8,038 nt of DNA, from positions 1-8,038 of the forward strand of contig JAJXUS010000079.1 of NCBI GenBank assembly GCA_021782675.1, written 5' to 3'. The DNA is from Acidobacteriota bacterium (GTDB lineage Bacteria; Acidobacteriota; Terriglobia; Terriglobales; Acidobacteriaceae). Under the pieces are notes generated by a model that saw only the letters and a list, made by a program, of their open reading frames with translations, had not been told where the DNA came from and made no database searches. Numbering within the stretch: the stretch's first letter is position 1; every line of letters begins with the position of its first letter. A program made the position numbers and the translations under genes. Below are positions 1 to 7,961 of the stretch, in pieces.

Positions 1-413
1 TGCCTGTCCCGGCCGACAGCTGGGGTGGTTATGCGGCGCAATCGACGCGACCATGGCAGGGTGCGCGGCAGCAGCGATCCGCCGTCAGCCAGTGGTCGTA
101 CGAGGATGAGGATCAGAGTGCGGAGTACAAGCCGGCGGCCGGAGACGCAGAAAATGAGAAAATCTCCATCGACAACGTGGCGGAGTTTTTCAAGGTCCGC
201 GGACAAAAGTTTCCGCGGCCGAAGCTGACAACACCCGAGGAATCCGGTGCAACCGGATTTCGCAGCGGACAGCGAGTCCGCCATCCGAAATACGGCGAAG
301 GCGTGGTCTTCCGCCGTGAGGGTGAAGGGGAAGATGCGAAGGTTACGGTACAATTCTCTCGGTTCGGCATCAAGAAACTTGTAGAGAAATTTGCGCAACT
401 GGAGCGGATGTAG
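1..413 (+). CDS. uvrD: UvrD/PcrA-type ATP-dependent DNA helicase, C-terminal fragment (5' end outside window)
   Basis: The reading frame is open from the left edge (first full codon at 3) to TAG at 411-413, giving about 136 residues of the C-terminus only. The last 50 residues carry the signature of the small Tudor-like domain that ends UvrD and PcrA: VRHPKYGEGVV, an acidic GEGEDAK turn, KVTVQF, and then GIKKLVEKFAQLE. In characterised members this domain contacts partners such as RNA polymerase or UvrB; the ATPase and helicase motifs would lie upstream and cannot be checked here. The stretch before it (about residues 1-55) is rich in Q, S, W and acidic residues and looks like the variable disordered linker of the family. 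SF1A helicases act in nucleotide excision repair, mismatch repair and removal of stalled complexes. The fragment cannot separate UvrD from PcrA. The next gene starts 73 nt downstream on the same strand. Confidence 0.88.
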   Translation, partial: PVPADSWGGYAAQSTRPWQGARQQRSAVSQWSYEDEDQSAEYKPAAGDAENEKISIDNVAEFFKVRGQKFPRPKLTTPEESGATGFRSGQRVRHPKYGEGVVFRREGEGEDAKVTVQFSRFGIKKLVEKFAQLERM

Positions 414-486
414 TCCGCCCGGCGACGGATGTTTCTGCGGACCGCGCTGGCATAACTTTTGGAGAAGTACGGAGCACTGATAACGA

Positions 487-642
487 ATGGCAAATACAAA
501 AGCAATCTCTGACCGAACGGAACGCAAAAAGGTAAAGCGGACCGCACGCAAAAAGGCCACCCCCAAGCCCAAGCGGACCACCCCTCGTGGTTCCGCCAAG
601 AAGAAAGTCCGGAAGTTGGCCCGCGGAGCCAGCAAGCGCTAG
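487..642 (+). CDS. Small, very basic Lys/Arg-rich protein (51 aa), putative nucleic-acid-binding
   Basis: ATG at 487 to TAG at 640-642. An in-frame TAA at 481-483 lies two codons before the ATG, so the start is tightly bounded. GGAG at 471-474 lies 12 nt upstream, rather far; a second GGAG occurs at 461-464. The product begins MANTKAISDRTERKK, and 22 of its 51 residues are Lys or Arg (13 K, 9 R) against only two acidic residues (D9, E12). The middle holds Lys-Pro/Thr-Pro repeats (TPKPKRTTP), like the tails of bacterial histone-H1-like proteins, and the end is KKKVRKLARGASKR. There is no Cys, no hydrophobic segment and no recognisable fold, so it is probably disordered in isolation. A DNA- or RNA-binding role is inferred from composition only. 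It lies between a helicase and a permease on the same strand. A chance ORF is less likely given the composition, the bounded start and the gap it fills. Confidence 0.6.
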   Translation: MANTKAISDRTERKKVKRTARKKATPKPKRTTPRGSAKKKVRKLARGASKR

Positions 643-654
643 CCGCACAGCGGC
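642..654 (+). repeat. Short hairpin after the small basic gene
   Basis: GCCGC at 642-646 pairs with GCGGC at 650-654 around an ACA loop. It starts on the last base of the upstream stop codon. No T-run follows, so it is not an ordinary intrinsic terminator. It is the first of two hairpins before the permease. Confidence 0.4.
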
Positions 655-663
655 GAAAACCAA

Positions 664-692
664 CCGGTGCCTGCAATCCCTGCAGGCGCCGG
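664..692 (+). repeat. Strong 12-bp hairpin in the permease leader
   Basis: Bases 664-675 pair with 681-692 over 12 bp. There is one U-G wobble (668 with 688) and the loop is five bases, ATCCC (676-680). The stem contains the GTG at 667-669, the only conventional in-frame start for the permease, so that codon would be sequestered in RNA. No T-tract follows, which argues against a simple intrinsic terminator. An RNA-processing or 3'-end-stabilising element, a REP-like repeat or a translational control hairpin are the alternatives. Confidence 0.6.
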
Positions 693-2274
693 CGACCGCA
701 GGAGCCAGACTCTGTCGAAACAGATCTTCGCGACCAAATCCATCGACAAGCTGGTGCAGGATTCGGAGAACCCCGAGACGCGCCTGAAAAAGACGCTGGG
801 GCCGGTTTCTCTCACGGCTCTCGGTATCGGCGCCGTCATTGGGTCCGGCATATTCACCGTTATCGGCACCGCCATTGCGGGCGAGACCGGCTCCGGCGCT
901 TCCCTGCTGGATACGCCGGTTCTCGACTTTCTGGTGCGCCACAGCGCCATGGCCGGCCGCCCCGGCGCGGGACCGGCGCTGGCCGTCTCCCTGATCCTGG
1001 TCGCCATCGTCTGCGGGTTCACGGGCCTCTGTTACGCAGAGCTCGCCTCCATGATTCCCATTGCGGGAAGCGCCTATACGTATACCTACGTGATCATGGG
1101 CGAGCTGATTGCGTGGATCATCGGCTGGGATCTGATCCTGGAGTACGCGTTTTCAAACATGGCCGTGAGCGTCGGATTTGCGGCGCATACGGTGGCGCTG
1201 CTCGACTGGTTCGGAATTCATCCCGCGCTGCGATGGATTACGCCAGCCTACCTGCCCAGCGGCCTGCAGAGCCTGAGTGGTGCGACCCTCTATCAGCCTG
1301 GATGGCACTTCGGCTTCAACGTCCCCGCATTTCTGATCGTCATGCTCATCACGGTGGTGCTGGTGCGCGGCATCCGGGAGTCGGCCGAAACCAACAACGT
1401 GATGGTGCTGCTCAAGATCGGCGCAGTACTTTTGTTCGTCGCCTTTGGCGCGCAATTTATTCATCCGACAAACTGGCACCCGTTTTACCCGAACGGCTGG
1501 CCCGGCGTACTAACCGGCGGGTCGATCATCTTTTTCACCTACATCGGGTTCGATTCGGTCTCCACTGCGGCGGAGGAATGCAAGCATCCGCAGCGCGATG
1601 TCCCCATCGGCATCATCGCAACTCTAATCGTCGCGACGATCCTTTACGTGGCAGTGGCGCTGGTACTCACAGGCCTGGTGCACTGGAAGGTGCTGACCGA
1701 CGATGCCGCGCCGGTGGTGAATACGCTACGCCGCATGTATCTCCAAAACCACAGCGGCAGCCTGCACTGGGTGGAGCTCGCGGTGATTTTTGGTGCGCTG
1801 CTGGGGATGATCTCCTCCATTCTCGTGTTCCAGATCGGCCAGGCGCGGGTGTGGTTCGCCATGTCGCGCGACGGTCTTCTGCCGGCGCTGTTCAGCCGCG
1901 TTCATCCACGCTTTCGCACGCCGGCGGCCGCCACGTGGATCGCCGGCTTTTTTGTCGGCGTTCCCGCAGGCCTGCTCGACATCGGCACGTTCGCCAATCT
2001 GTCGAACATCGGCACGCTTTTTGCTTTTGTCCTGGTCTCGGCGGGCGTCATTATCCTGCGCTATAAGGATCCGGGCCGGCACCGCGCTTTCCGCTGTCCA
2101 GGCGGGGCAATCATTCCTCTGCTGAGTGTGTTTTTCTGCCTGCTGCTGATGGTCGGGCTGCCAATCCTGACATGGCTGAGCTTCTTTGTCTGGCTTGCAG
2201 CGGGCCTGGTCATCTACTTCCTTTACAGCCGCCACCACAGCGAGTTTGCTGCTTCCGCACGGAAGCGGGCGTGA
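667..2274 (+). CDS. APC-superfamily amino-acid permease (CAT/YfnA-like)
   Basis: Integral inner-membrane transporter with about 12-13 hydrophobic segments. Numbered from GTG 667, family marks are GAVIGSGIF at 55-63 (the unwound substrate-binding part of TM1), CYAELASMIP and AGSAYTY at 122-139 (TM3 region), and YIGFDSVSTAAEE at 292-304 (TM6 region). The TM1-TM2 loop (about 72-103) is long. In the family these proteins import amino acids by proton-coupled or exchange transport; cationic or small neutral amino acids are typical, and the substrate cannot be read here. The coordinates use GTG 667, the only ATG, GTG or TTG after the in-frame stop at 640-642. I think the true start is CTG at 712: AGGAG at 700-704 lies 7 nt before it, the product would begin MSKQIFATKSIDKL, which resembles the family's usual N-terminus as I recall it, and GTG 667 lacks a Shine-Dalgarno and sits in a hairpin. 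The stop TGA at 2272-2274 overlaps the ATG of the downstream deaminase. Confidence 0.93.
   Translation: MPAIPAGAGDRRSQTLSKQIFATKSIDKLVQDSENPETRLKKTLGPVSLTALGIGAVIGSGIFTVIGTAIAGETGSGASLLDTPVLDFLVRHSAMAGRPGAGPALAVSLILVAIVCGFTGLCYAELASMIPIAGSAYTYTYVIMGELIAWIIGWDLILEYAFSNMAVSVGFAAHTVALLDWFGIHPALRWITPAYLPSGLQSLSGATLYQPGWHFGFNVPAFLIVMLITVVLVRGIRESAETNNVMVLLKIGAVLLFVAFGAQFIHPTNWHPFYPNGWPGVLTGGSIIFFTYIGFDSVSTAAEECKHPQRDVPIGIIATLIVATILYVAVALVLTGLVHWKVLTDDAAPVVNTLRRMYLQNHSGSLHWVELAVIFGALLGMISSILVFQIGQARVWFAMSRDGLLPALFSRVHPRFRTPAAATWIAGFFVGVPAGLLDIGTFANLSNIGTLFAFVLVSAGVIILRYKDPGRHRAFRCPGGAIIPLLSVFFCLLLMVGLPILTWLSFFVWLAAGLVIYFLYSRHHSEFAASARKRA
700..714 (+). promoter_or_regulatory. Shine-Dalgarno AGGAG with CTG start candidate for the permease
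   Basis: AGGAG at 700-704 is followed after 7 nt by CTG (712-714) in the permease frame. The spacing is ideal and there is no comparable site before GTG 667. This supports translation starting at a rare CTG codon and removing 15 low-similarity residues from the N-terminus. Confidence 0.55.
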
Positions 2275-3341
2275 TGCACGCGCGTCCGCACTCCCCGTCG
2301 CCGGCAACCGATGATGCAGCGTTGGCGCAATGGGTGCGCGGGCTGCCCAAGGCGGAGCTGCATCTGCATCTCGAAGGCACGGTAGCGCCCGAAACGCTGG
2401 TAAGCCTGAGCCGCCGTAACGACGAAGAGCCGCTCACACTGGACGCCGCGCAGTCGCTGTATCGCTACACCGACTTCACCGGATTTCTCCTCGCGTTTAA
2501 AGCGATTACGGAGCGGTTGCGCACGCCCGAGGACTACGAGGAGATCACCTACGCAATGATGCGCGGCCTGCGGGCCGCGGGGGTGGCGCACGCGGAGGTC
2601 TATGTCTCCGTCGGCGTGGTCTATTACTGGCGCCGCATCGAATTTGAGCCGCTCTTCGCGGGGATGGAACGCGGCCGCATGCGCGGTGAGCACGACTTTG
2701 GTGTTTCCGTGTTGTGGATCTTTGACGCCGTCCGGCACTTTGGCCCGGAAGAGGCAGCGCGCGTCTTTCGCAAGGCGGCTGAGATGCAGGCGCTGCACAG
2801 CTCCATCGTGGGCATTGGAGTTGGCGGCGATGAGCGGCGCACCGGGGCCGAGCCATTTCGGGATCTCTACGCTGAGGCGCGGCAGGCTGGCCTGCACCTG
2901 ACAGCACATGCGGGCGAAACGGTCGGGCCGGAGGGCATCTGGTCCGCGATTAACATCGGGGCGGAGCGGCTGGGCCACGCGCTGAGCGCGGAGCGGGATG
3001 ATGAACTGATTGAGGTGCTGGCGCAGAAGCAGATTCCGCTGGAGATATGCATCACCAGCAACGTTCGCACTGGTTGCTGTGTGAAAGTGGAGGACCACCC
3101 CGTCCGCAATTATTTTGATCGCGGCCTGATGGTGACCCTGAACTCCGACGACCCGGCGCTGTTTGGCAGCGACCTTGCGGAGGAGTACTTGCTGGCAAGC
3201 CGCGTCTTCGGTTTCACGGCGGAGCATCTGCGGGAGCTTGCGGGCAACTCCGTCGAAGCAAGCCTGCTGCCGCCGGCACGCAAATTGCAACTGCTGCGTC
3301 AAATCGAGCAATACCCCGACTTTGAAGATCGAGCCCGGTAG
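2274..3341 (+). CDS. add: Adenosine-deaminase-family amidohydrolase (adenosine, adenine or aminodeoxyfutalosine deaminase)
   Basis: A 355-residue TIM-barrel metal-dependent deaminase, the usual length for the family. The ATG at 2274-2276 overlaps the permease TGA (TGATG), and GGAAG at 2261-2265 sits 8 nt upstream, so I prefer this start over in-frame upstream codons inside the permease gene. Motifs in order: HLHLEG at 30-35 (metal ligands H30 and H32), HAGE at 212-215 (metal ligand H212, catalytic Glu215), RLGHAL at 232-237 (catalytic His235) and SDDP at 291-294 (Asp292 and Asp293, metal and base). All residues expected for Zn-dependent hydrolytic deamination are present, so it should be active. 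The family converts adenosine to inosine plus ammonia; relatives use adenine or 6-amino-6-deoxyfutalosine in menaquinone synthesis. PLEICITSN followed by HPVRNYFDRGLMVTLNSDD leaves the substrate open. It is cytoplasmic, and overlap with the permease implies translational coupling. The symbol denotes family, not proven substrate. Confidence 0.9.
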   Translation: MHARPHSPSPATDDAALAQWVRGLPKAELHLHLEGTVAPETLVSLSRRNDEEPLTLDAAQSLYRYTDFTGFLLAFKAITERLRTPEDYEEITYAMMRGLRAAGVAHAEVYVSVGVVYYWRRIEFEPLFAGMERGRMRGEHDFGVSVLWIFDAVRHFGPEEAARVFRKAAEMQALHSSIVGIGVGGDERRTGAEPFRDLYAEARQAGLHLTAHAGETVGPEGIWSAINIGAERLGHALSAERDDELIEVLAQKQIPLEICITSNVRTGCCVKVEDHPVRNYFDRGLMVTLNSDDPALFGSDLAEEYLLASRVFGFTAEHLRELAGNSVEASLLPPARKLQLLRQIEQYPDFEDRAR

Positions 3342-3434
3342 AAGACTTGCGGGACGGACCGTCAATTATGATCCCGGGATGAAACGTTCATGGAAATTTG
3401 GCGAAGCCGGGCCGATTTGCGGTAAGATTCGGCC
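3342..3434 (+). promoter_or_regulatory. Leader of the 90-aa gene with a hairpin ending at its ATG
   Basis: In this 93-nt gap GGCCGA (3410-3415) is complementary to TCGGCC (3429-3434), so the right arm ends one base before ATG 3435. The 13-nt loop holds GGTAAG, the only weak Shine-Dalgarno-like run for that start. A poor promoter match also exists (TTGGCG at 3398-3403, TAAGAT at 3423-3428, 19-nt spacer, 4/6 each). A 19-codon ORF (3379-3438) overlaps the ATG as ATGA. All three readings are weak. Confidence 0.25.
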
Positions 3435-3707
3435 ATGAGAAGCCTCAGCATGCGCTTCATCACACGAAGCACTTCAGAACCCCGGAAAGAACTGCGAGCC
3501 ATCCAGAAAAAGCTTCCCGACCTCTCTGACATTCCCTGGGTTCAGGTCCTGGGCTGGGGATCGGTGGCCACCGGCGCGCTGGCGCTGGGATTTTTTGTGG
3601 GCCGCAACCTGCGCGAGCGGTACCGCTTCAAGCACAGCACCCCGTACGATTTCTATTCCCACGCGGGCGACAACGGCGGACCCGTAGAGTTCGGCGTCGG
3701 CGTCTAG
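3435..3707 (+). CDS. Small single-pass membrane protein of unknown function (90 aa)
   Basis: I do not recognise this gene. The product has a basic, polar N-terminus of about 33 residues (many R/K, with an EPRKELRAIQKKLPDL amphipathic stretch), one hydrophobic segment at about 36-56 (VQVLGWGSVATGALALGFFV), then RNLRERYRFK, and a Gly-rich acidic tail ending FGVGV. There is no cleavable signal peptide, because the hydrophobic segment lies too far from the start and is followed by Arg; it looks like a membrane anchor or tail-anchored protein. ATG 3435 gives the full length. ATG 3450 (MRFITR) is an alternative, with GAGAAG at 3437-3442 placed 7 nt before it. The gene lies 93 nt after the deaminase on the same strand, and its TAG (3705-3707) shares bases with the stop of the converging acyltransferase. 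Codon usage resembles that of its neighbours, so I think it is real. Confidence 0.65.
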   Translation: MRSLSMRFITRSTSEPRKELRAIQKKLPDLSDIPWVQVLGWGSVATGALALGFFVGRNLRERYRFKHSTPYDFYSHAGDNGGPVEFGVGV

Positions 3708-4888
3708 CCGATCGTCTTCTGCCCATTGCCACGCAGACTTCGCCACAGGTCCGCGGGCCAGCGGGGATTCATGCATGGGCGCTCAACCAGCAGAAATGCT
3801 GCCAGGCTGACGGCCGCGATGGGAACGCCCAGTAAAAGCGCCTGGGTGCAGTAGTTCAAAAGAAAATCCTTGAAGACCACGGCGTGCCGCGTCCAGCGGA
3901 AGAACACGCCAATCACAAAAAAGTGCCAGAGATAGATGGAGTAACACATGCCGCCGATGGTGGCGATCCATCCATTGGAAAAGAAGCGGCGAAAGGCTAC
4001 GCCCTTGAATGCGGCAATGTAGAGCGGCACCAGTAAGAACGGTAATACCGCGTGAAACCAGGCATTGATGCCACCAGCGAGAAAGACGACCGGCCAGCCA
4101 AGCAGGCTGACCCAATCCCATACTCGATGGTTTCCCCAGCGTGAGAACTCGATCAGATACAAATCTGTCAGCAGCATTCCCGCCAGAAAATACTGAATGT
4201 AATATGCGAGGCTGAGCGAGCCCAGCCCTGCAGCCATATGCGTAGCGACCTGCCAGACACCCGCCGCAGCGATCAACGCGAGGAAAACGATGCGCCGGAC
4301 GAGCGAGCCACGGATGAGAAATAGCAGCCCGATAATGGGCGCCAGAATATAGAACTGGATCTCTACCTCCAGGCTCCACGCCACGCCATCGATGGTGCTG
4401 GGTGTGCGATAGACCAGGTTATGCAGGTAAAGAATGCTGGCGCCCAGATGTGCCAGCAGATACCGCGTGGACTGGTGGTAATACACAAACGCAGCCAACG
4501 CACAGATGACCAGGTTGATGATGTACGGCGGCTCCAGCCGGGTGACGCGGCGCAAAAAATATTTCTTTAGGTCGACGCGCTTCTGCCGGAGCAGATGCTG
4601 CTTGCCGAAGGCCAGCCCCAGCACGAAGCCGCTGATGGTGAAGAATAACCGGACACCGCGGTCGCCGTTGCCCAGGGCGCGCACCAGCAGCGCGTAACGA
4701 GGCTGTACCGCCACGGGGTGGCCGCTCTTGACCAGCAACTGTCCCAGAAGATGAAACATCACCACTGAGGCAATAGCGACAAAACGCAAACCATCGAGCT
4801 CACGAATCCACGAACCGTCCGTGGTGATGCGCCGCAGCGTTAGCGGGAACCGCGTTTTTTGTGCAGGGGCTTGCGTTGGTTGAGGCAT
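3704..4888 (-). CDS. Acyltransferase-3 family membrane protein (OafA/YrhL-like)
   Basis: A 394-residue polytopic membrane protein of the acyltransferase-3 family, which moves acyl groups (often acetyl) across the membrane onto sugars of LPS O-antigen, peptidoglycan, exopolysaccharide or antibiotics. Marks, numbered from ATG 4888: LDGLRFVAIASVVMFH at 31-46 with the family's R-x10-H pair (R35, H46); GVRLFFTISGFVLG at 78-91; RRVTRLEPPYI at 113-123; WSLEVEIQFY at 171-180; YSIYLWHFFVI at 316-326; and VERP at 368-371, about ten hydrophobic segments in all. No SGNH or other periplasmic domain is fused, so it is the membrane-only form. I chose ATG 4888 because GGGAAGG (plus-strand 4897-4903) lies 8 nt upstream; the longer start at 4939 has no such support. 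It lies 53 bp after acnA on the same strand and may be read through from it. The acceptor cannot be predicted, and no glycan cluster is visible in the window. Confidence 0.92.
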   Translation of the reverse strand: MPQPTQAPAQKTRFPLTLRRITTDGSWIRELDGLRFVAIASVVMFHLLGQLLVKSGHPVAVQPRYALLVRALGNGDRGVRLFFTISGFVLGLAFGKQHLLRQKRVDLKKYFLRRVTRLEPPYIINLVICALAAFVYYHQSTRYLLAHLGASILYLHNLVYRTPSTIDGVAWSLEVEIQFYILAPIIGLLFLIRGSLVRRIVFLALIAAAGVWQVATHMAAGLGSLSLAYYIQYFLAGMLLTDLYLIEFSRWGNHRVWDWVSLLGWPVVFLAGGINAWFHAVLPFLLVPLYIAAFKGVAFRRFFSNGWIATIGGMCYSIYLWHFFVIGVFFRWTRHAVVFKDFLLNYCTQALLLGVPIAAVSLAAFLLVERPCMNPRWPADLWRSLRGNGQKTIG

Positions 4889-4903
4889 GCGGGCGGCCTT
4901 CCC
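4889..4903 (-). promoter_or_regulatory. Shine-Dalgarno deciding the acyltransferase start
   Basis: Read on the minus strand, GGGAAGG (4903 to 4897) is followed by 8 nt and then ATG at 4888. This selects the 394-residue form over one 17 residues longer. Confidence 0.6.
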
Positions 4904-4917
4904 AAAGCATAGCCTGC

Positions 4918-4935
4918 GGCGGGCCGGAGCCCGCC
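4918..4935 (-). terminator. UNCG-capped GC hairpin after acnA, no U-tract
   Basis: On the minus strand GGCGGGC, loop TCCG, GCCCGCC forms a 7-bp all-GC stem 6 nt beyond the acnA stop. The loop fits the exceptionally stable C(UNCG)G tetraloop class. Past one mismatch, two more pairs extend the stem. No run of U follows, so it is at best a weak or factor-dependent terminator. It may instead block 3' exonucleases or bind a protein. Confidence 0.4.
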
Positions 4936-4941
4936 ACAAAT

Positions 4942-7740
<2,799 letters not shown>

Positions 7741-7751
7741 AGTAAGCTCCT
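7741..7751 (-). promoter_or_regulatory. Shine-Dalgarno of acnA
   Basis: AGGAG on the minus strand (plus 7747-7751), 6 nt before ATG 7740. It fixes the acnA start and rejects the 31-residue extension of the open frame. Confidence 0.75.
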
Positions 7752-7766
7752 GATCGTGGTGGCGTG

Positions 7767-7793
7767 TGCGGGCCGGAGAAACCACGGCCCGCA
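7767..7793 (-). promoter_or_regulatory. 9-bp hairpin in the acnA leader
   Basis: Plus 7767-7775 pairs perfectly with 7785-7793 (TGCGGGCCG with CGGCCCGCA), leaving a 9-nt loop. In the acnA mRNA the stem ends 26 nt before the ATG and 15 nt before the Shine-Dalgarno, so it does not mask the site. It could stabilise the 5' end or bind a regulator. The loop lacks the CAGUG of a eukaryotic iron-responsive element. Confidence 0.45.
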
Positions 7794-7815
7794 GGTGGAG
7801 ACGATGCCGAAACTG

Positions 7816-7821
7816 ATTGTA
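7816..7821 (-). promoter_or_regulatory. Possible acnA -10 element (TACAAT)
   Basis: TACAAT on the minus strand matches TATAAT at 5/6 and would start a leader of roughly 70 nt that includes the hairpin above. No convincing -35 lies 15-18 nt upstream, so the call is weak. The same octamer, CGTACAAT, recurs at plus 7956-7963. Confidence 0.25.
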
Positions 7822-7860
7822 CGGCGATGACAAAGCGTAGCCGGACGGTCTGCCGCCGAT

Positions 7861-7935
7861 CTAGCCGCGGTCCGGGCGGCCGCGGCGCCAGCGCTTTAAC
7901 AGGATGGGAGTCAACAGCCAGTACATGGCGTCCAT
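7861..7935 (-). CDS. Possible 24-residue small protein upstream of acnA
   Basis: ATG (plus 7933-7935) to TAG (7861-7863). The product starts MDAMYWLLTPILL, a short hydrophobic segment, and continues KRWRRGRPDRG, a strongly basic tail. That hydrophobic-then-cationic order fits a tiny membrane-associated protein or a leader peptide. The stop lies 120 nt before the acnA start on the same strand. Evidence against: GGAG is 16 nt upstream, too far for a normal ribosome site, and a 24-codon ORF easily arises by chance. A second ATG at 7926 has no better site. A TACAAT box lies 20 nt upstream of the first ATG. Confidence 0.25.
   Translation of the reverse strand: MDAMYWLLTPILLKRWRRGRPDRG
7864..7886 (-). 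repeat. All-GC inverted repeat between the small ORF and acnA
   Basis: GCCGCGG (7864-7870) pairs with CCGCGGC (7880-7886) across a 9-nt loop. It overlaps the 3' end of the possible 24-residue ORF. No U-tract follows in the acnA direction. Confidence 0.35.
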
Positions 7936-7955
7936 GGCAGCAGCTTTGCAGCTCC

Positions 7956-7961
7956 ATTGTA
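7956..7961 (-). promoter_or_regulatory. Possible distal -10 element (TACAAT)
   Basis: A second TACAAT on the minus strand, inside the repeated octamer CGTACAAT. It would place a start near 7949, 14 nt before the small ORF's ATG. The -35 is poor (best TTTGCC at a 15-nt spacing). Confidence 0.2.

Noticed and set aside
451..456. CATAAC as a -10 box for the small basic gene
   Set aside because: Only 4/6 with no -35 match about 17 nt upstream.
113..1022. Overlapping minus-strand ORFs opposite the helicase end, small gene and permease start
   Set aside because: No motifs, no ribosome sites of note, and Arg/Ser/Pro-rich composition typical of antisense frames; the plus strand explains the region.
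1113..2066. 317-codon ORF in another frame of the permease
   Set aside because: Arg/Gly/His-rich product with no hydrophobic segments, overlapping a permease with clear family motifs.
2223..3365. 380-codon minus-strand ORF opposite the deaminase
   Set aside because: It mirrors the deaminase gene and has shadow-frame composition and no motif; the sense strand carries the whole adenosine-deaminase motif set.
3351..3376. GGGA/TCCC inverted repeat after the deaminase as a terminator
   Set aside because: The stem is only about 5 bp and no T-tract follows.
4889..4939. Longer acyltransferase start at 4939
   Set aside because: It adds an Arg-rich stretch read from intergenic sequence, including half the hairpin, and lacks the ribosome site that ATG 4888 has.
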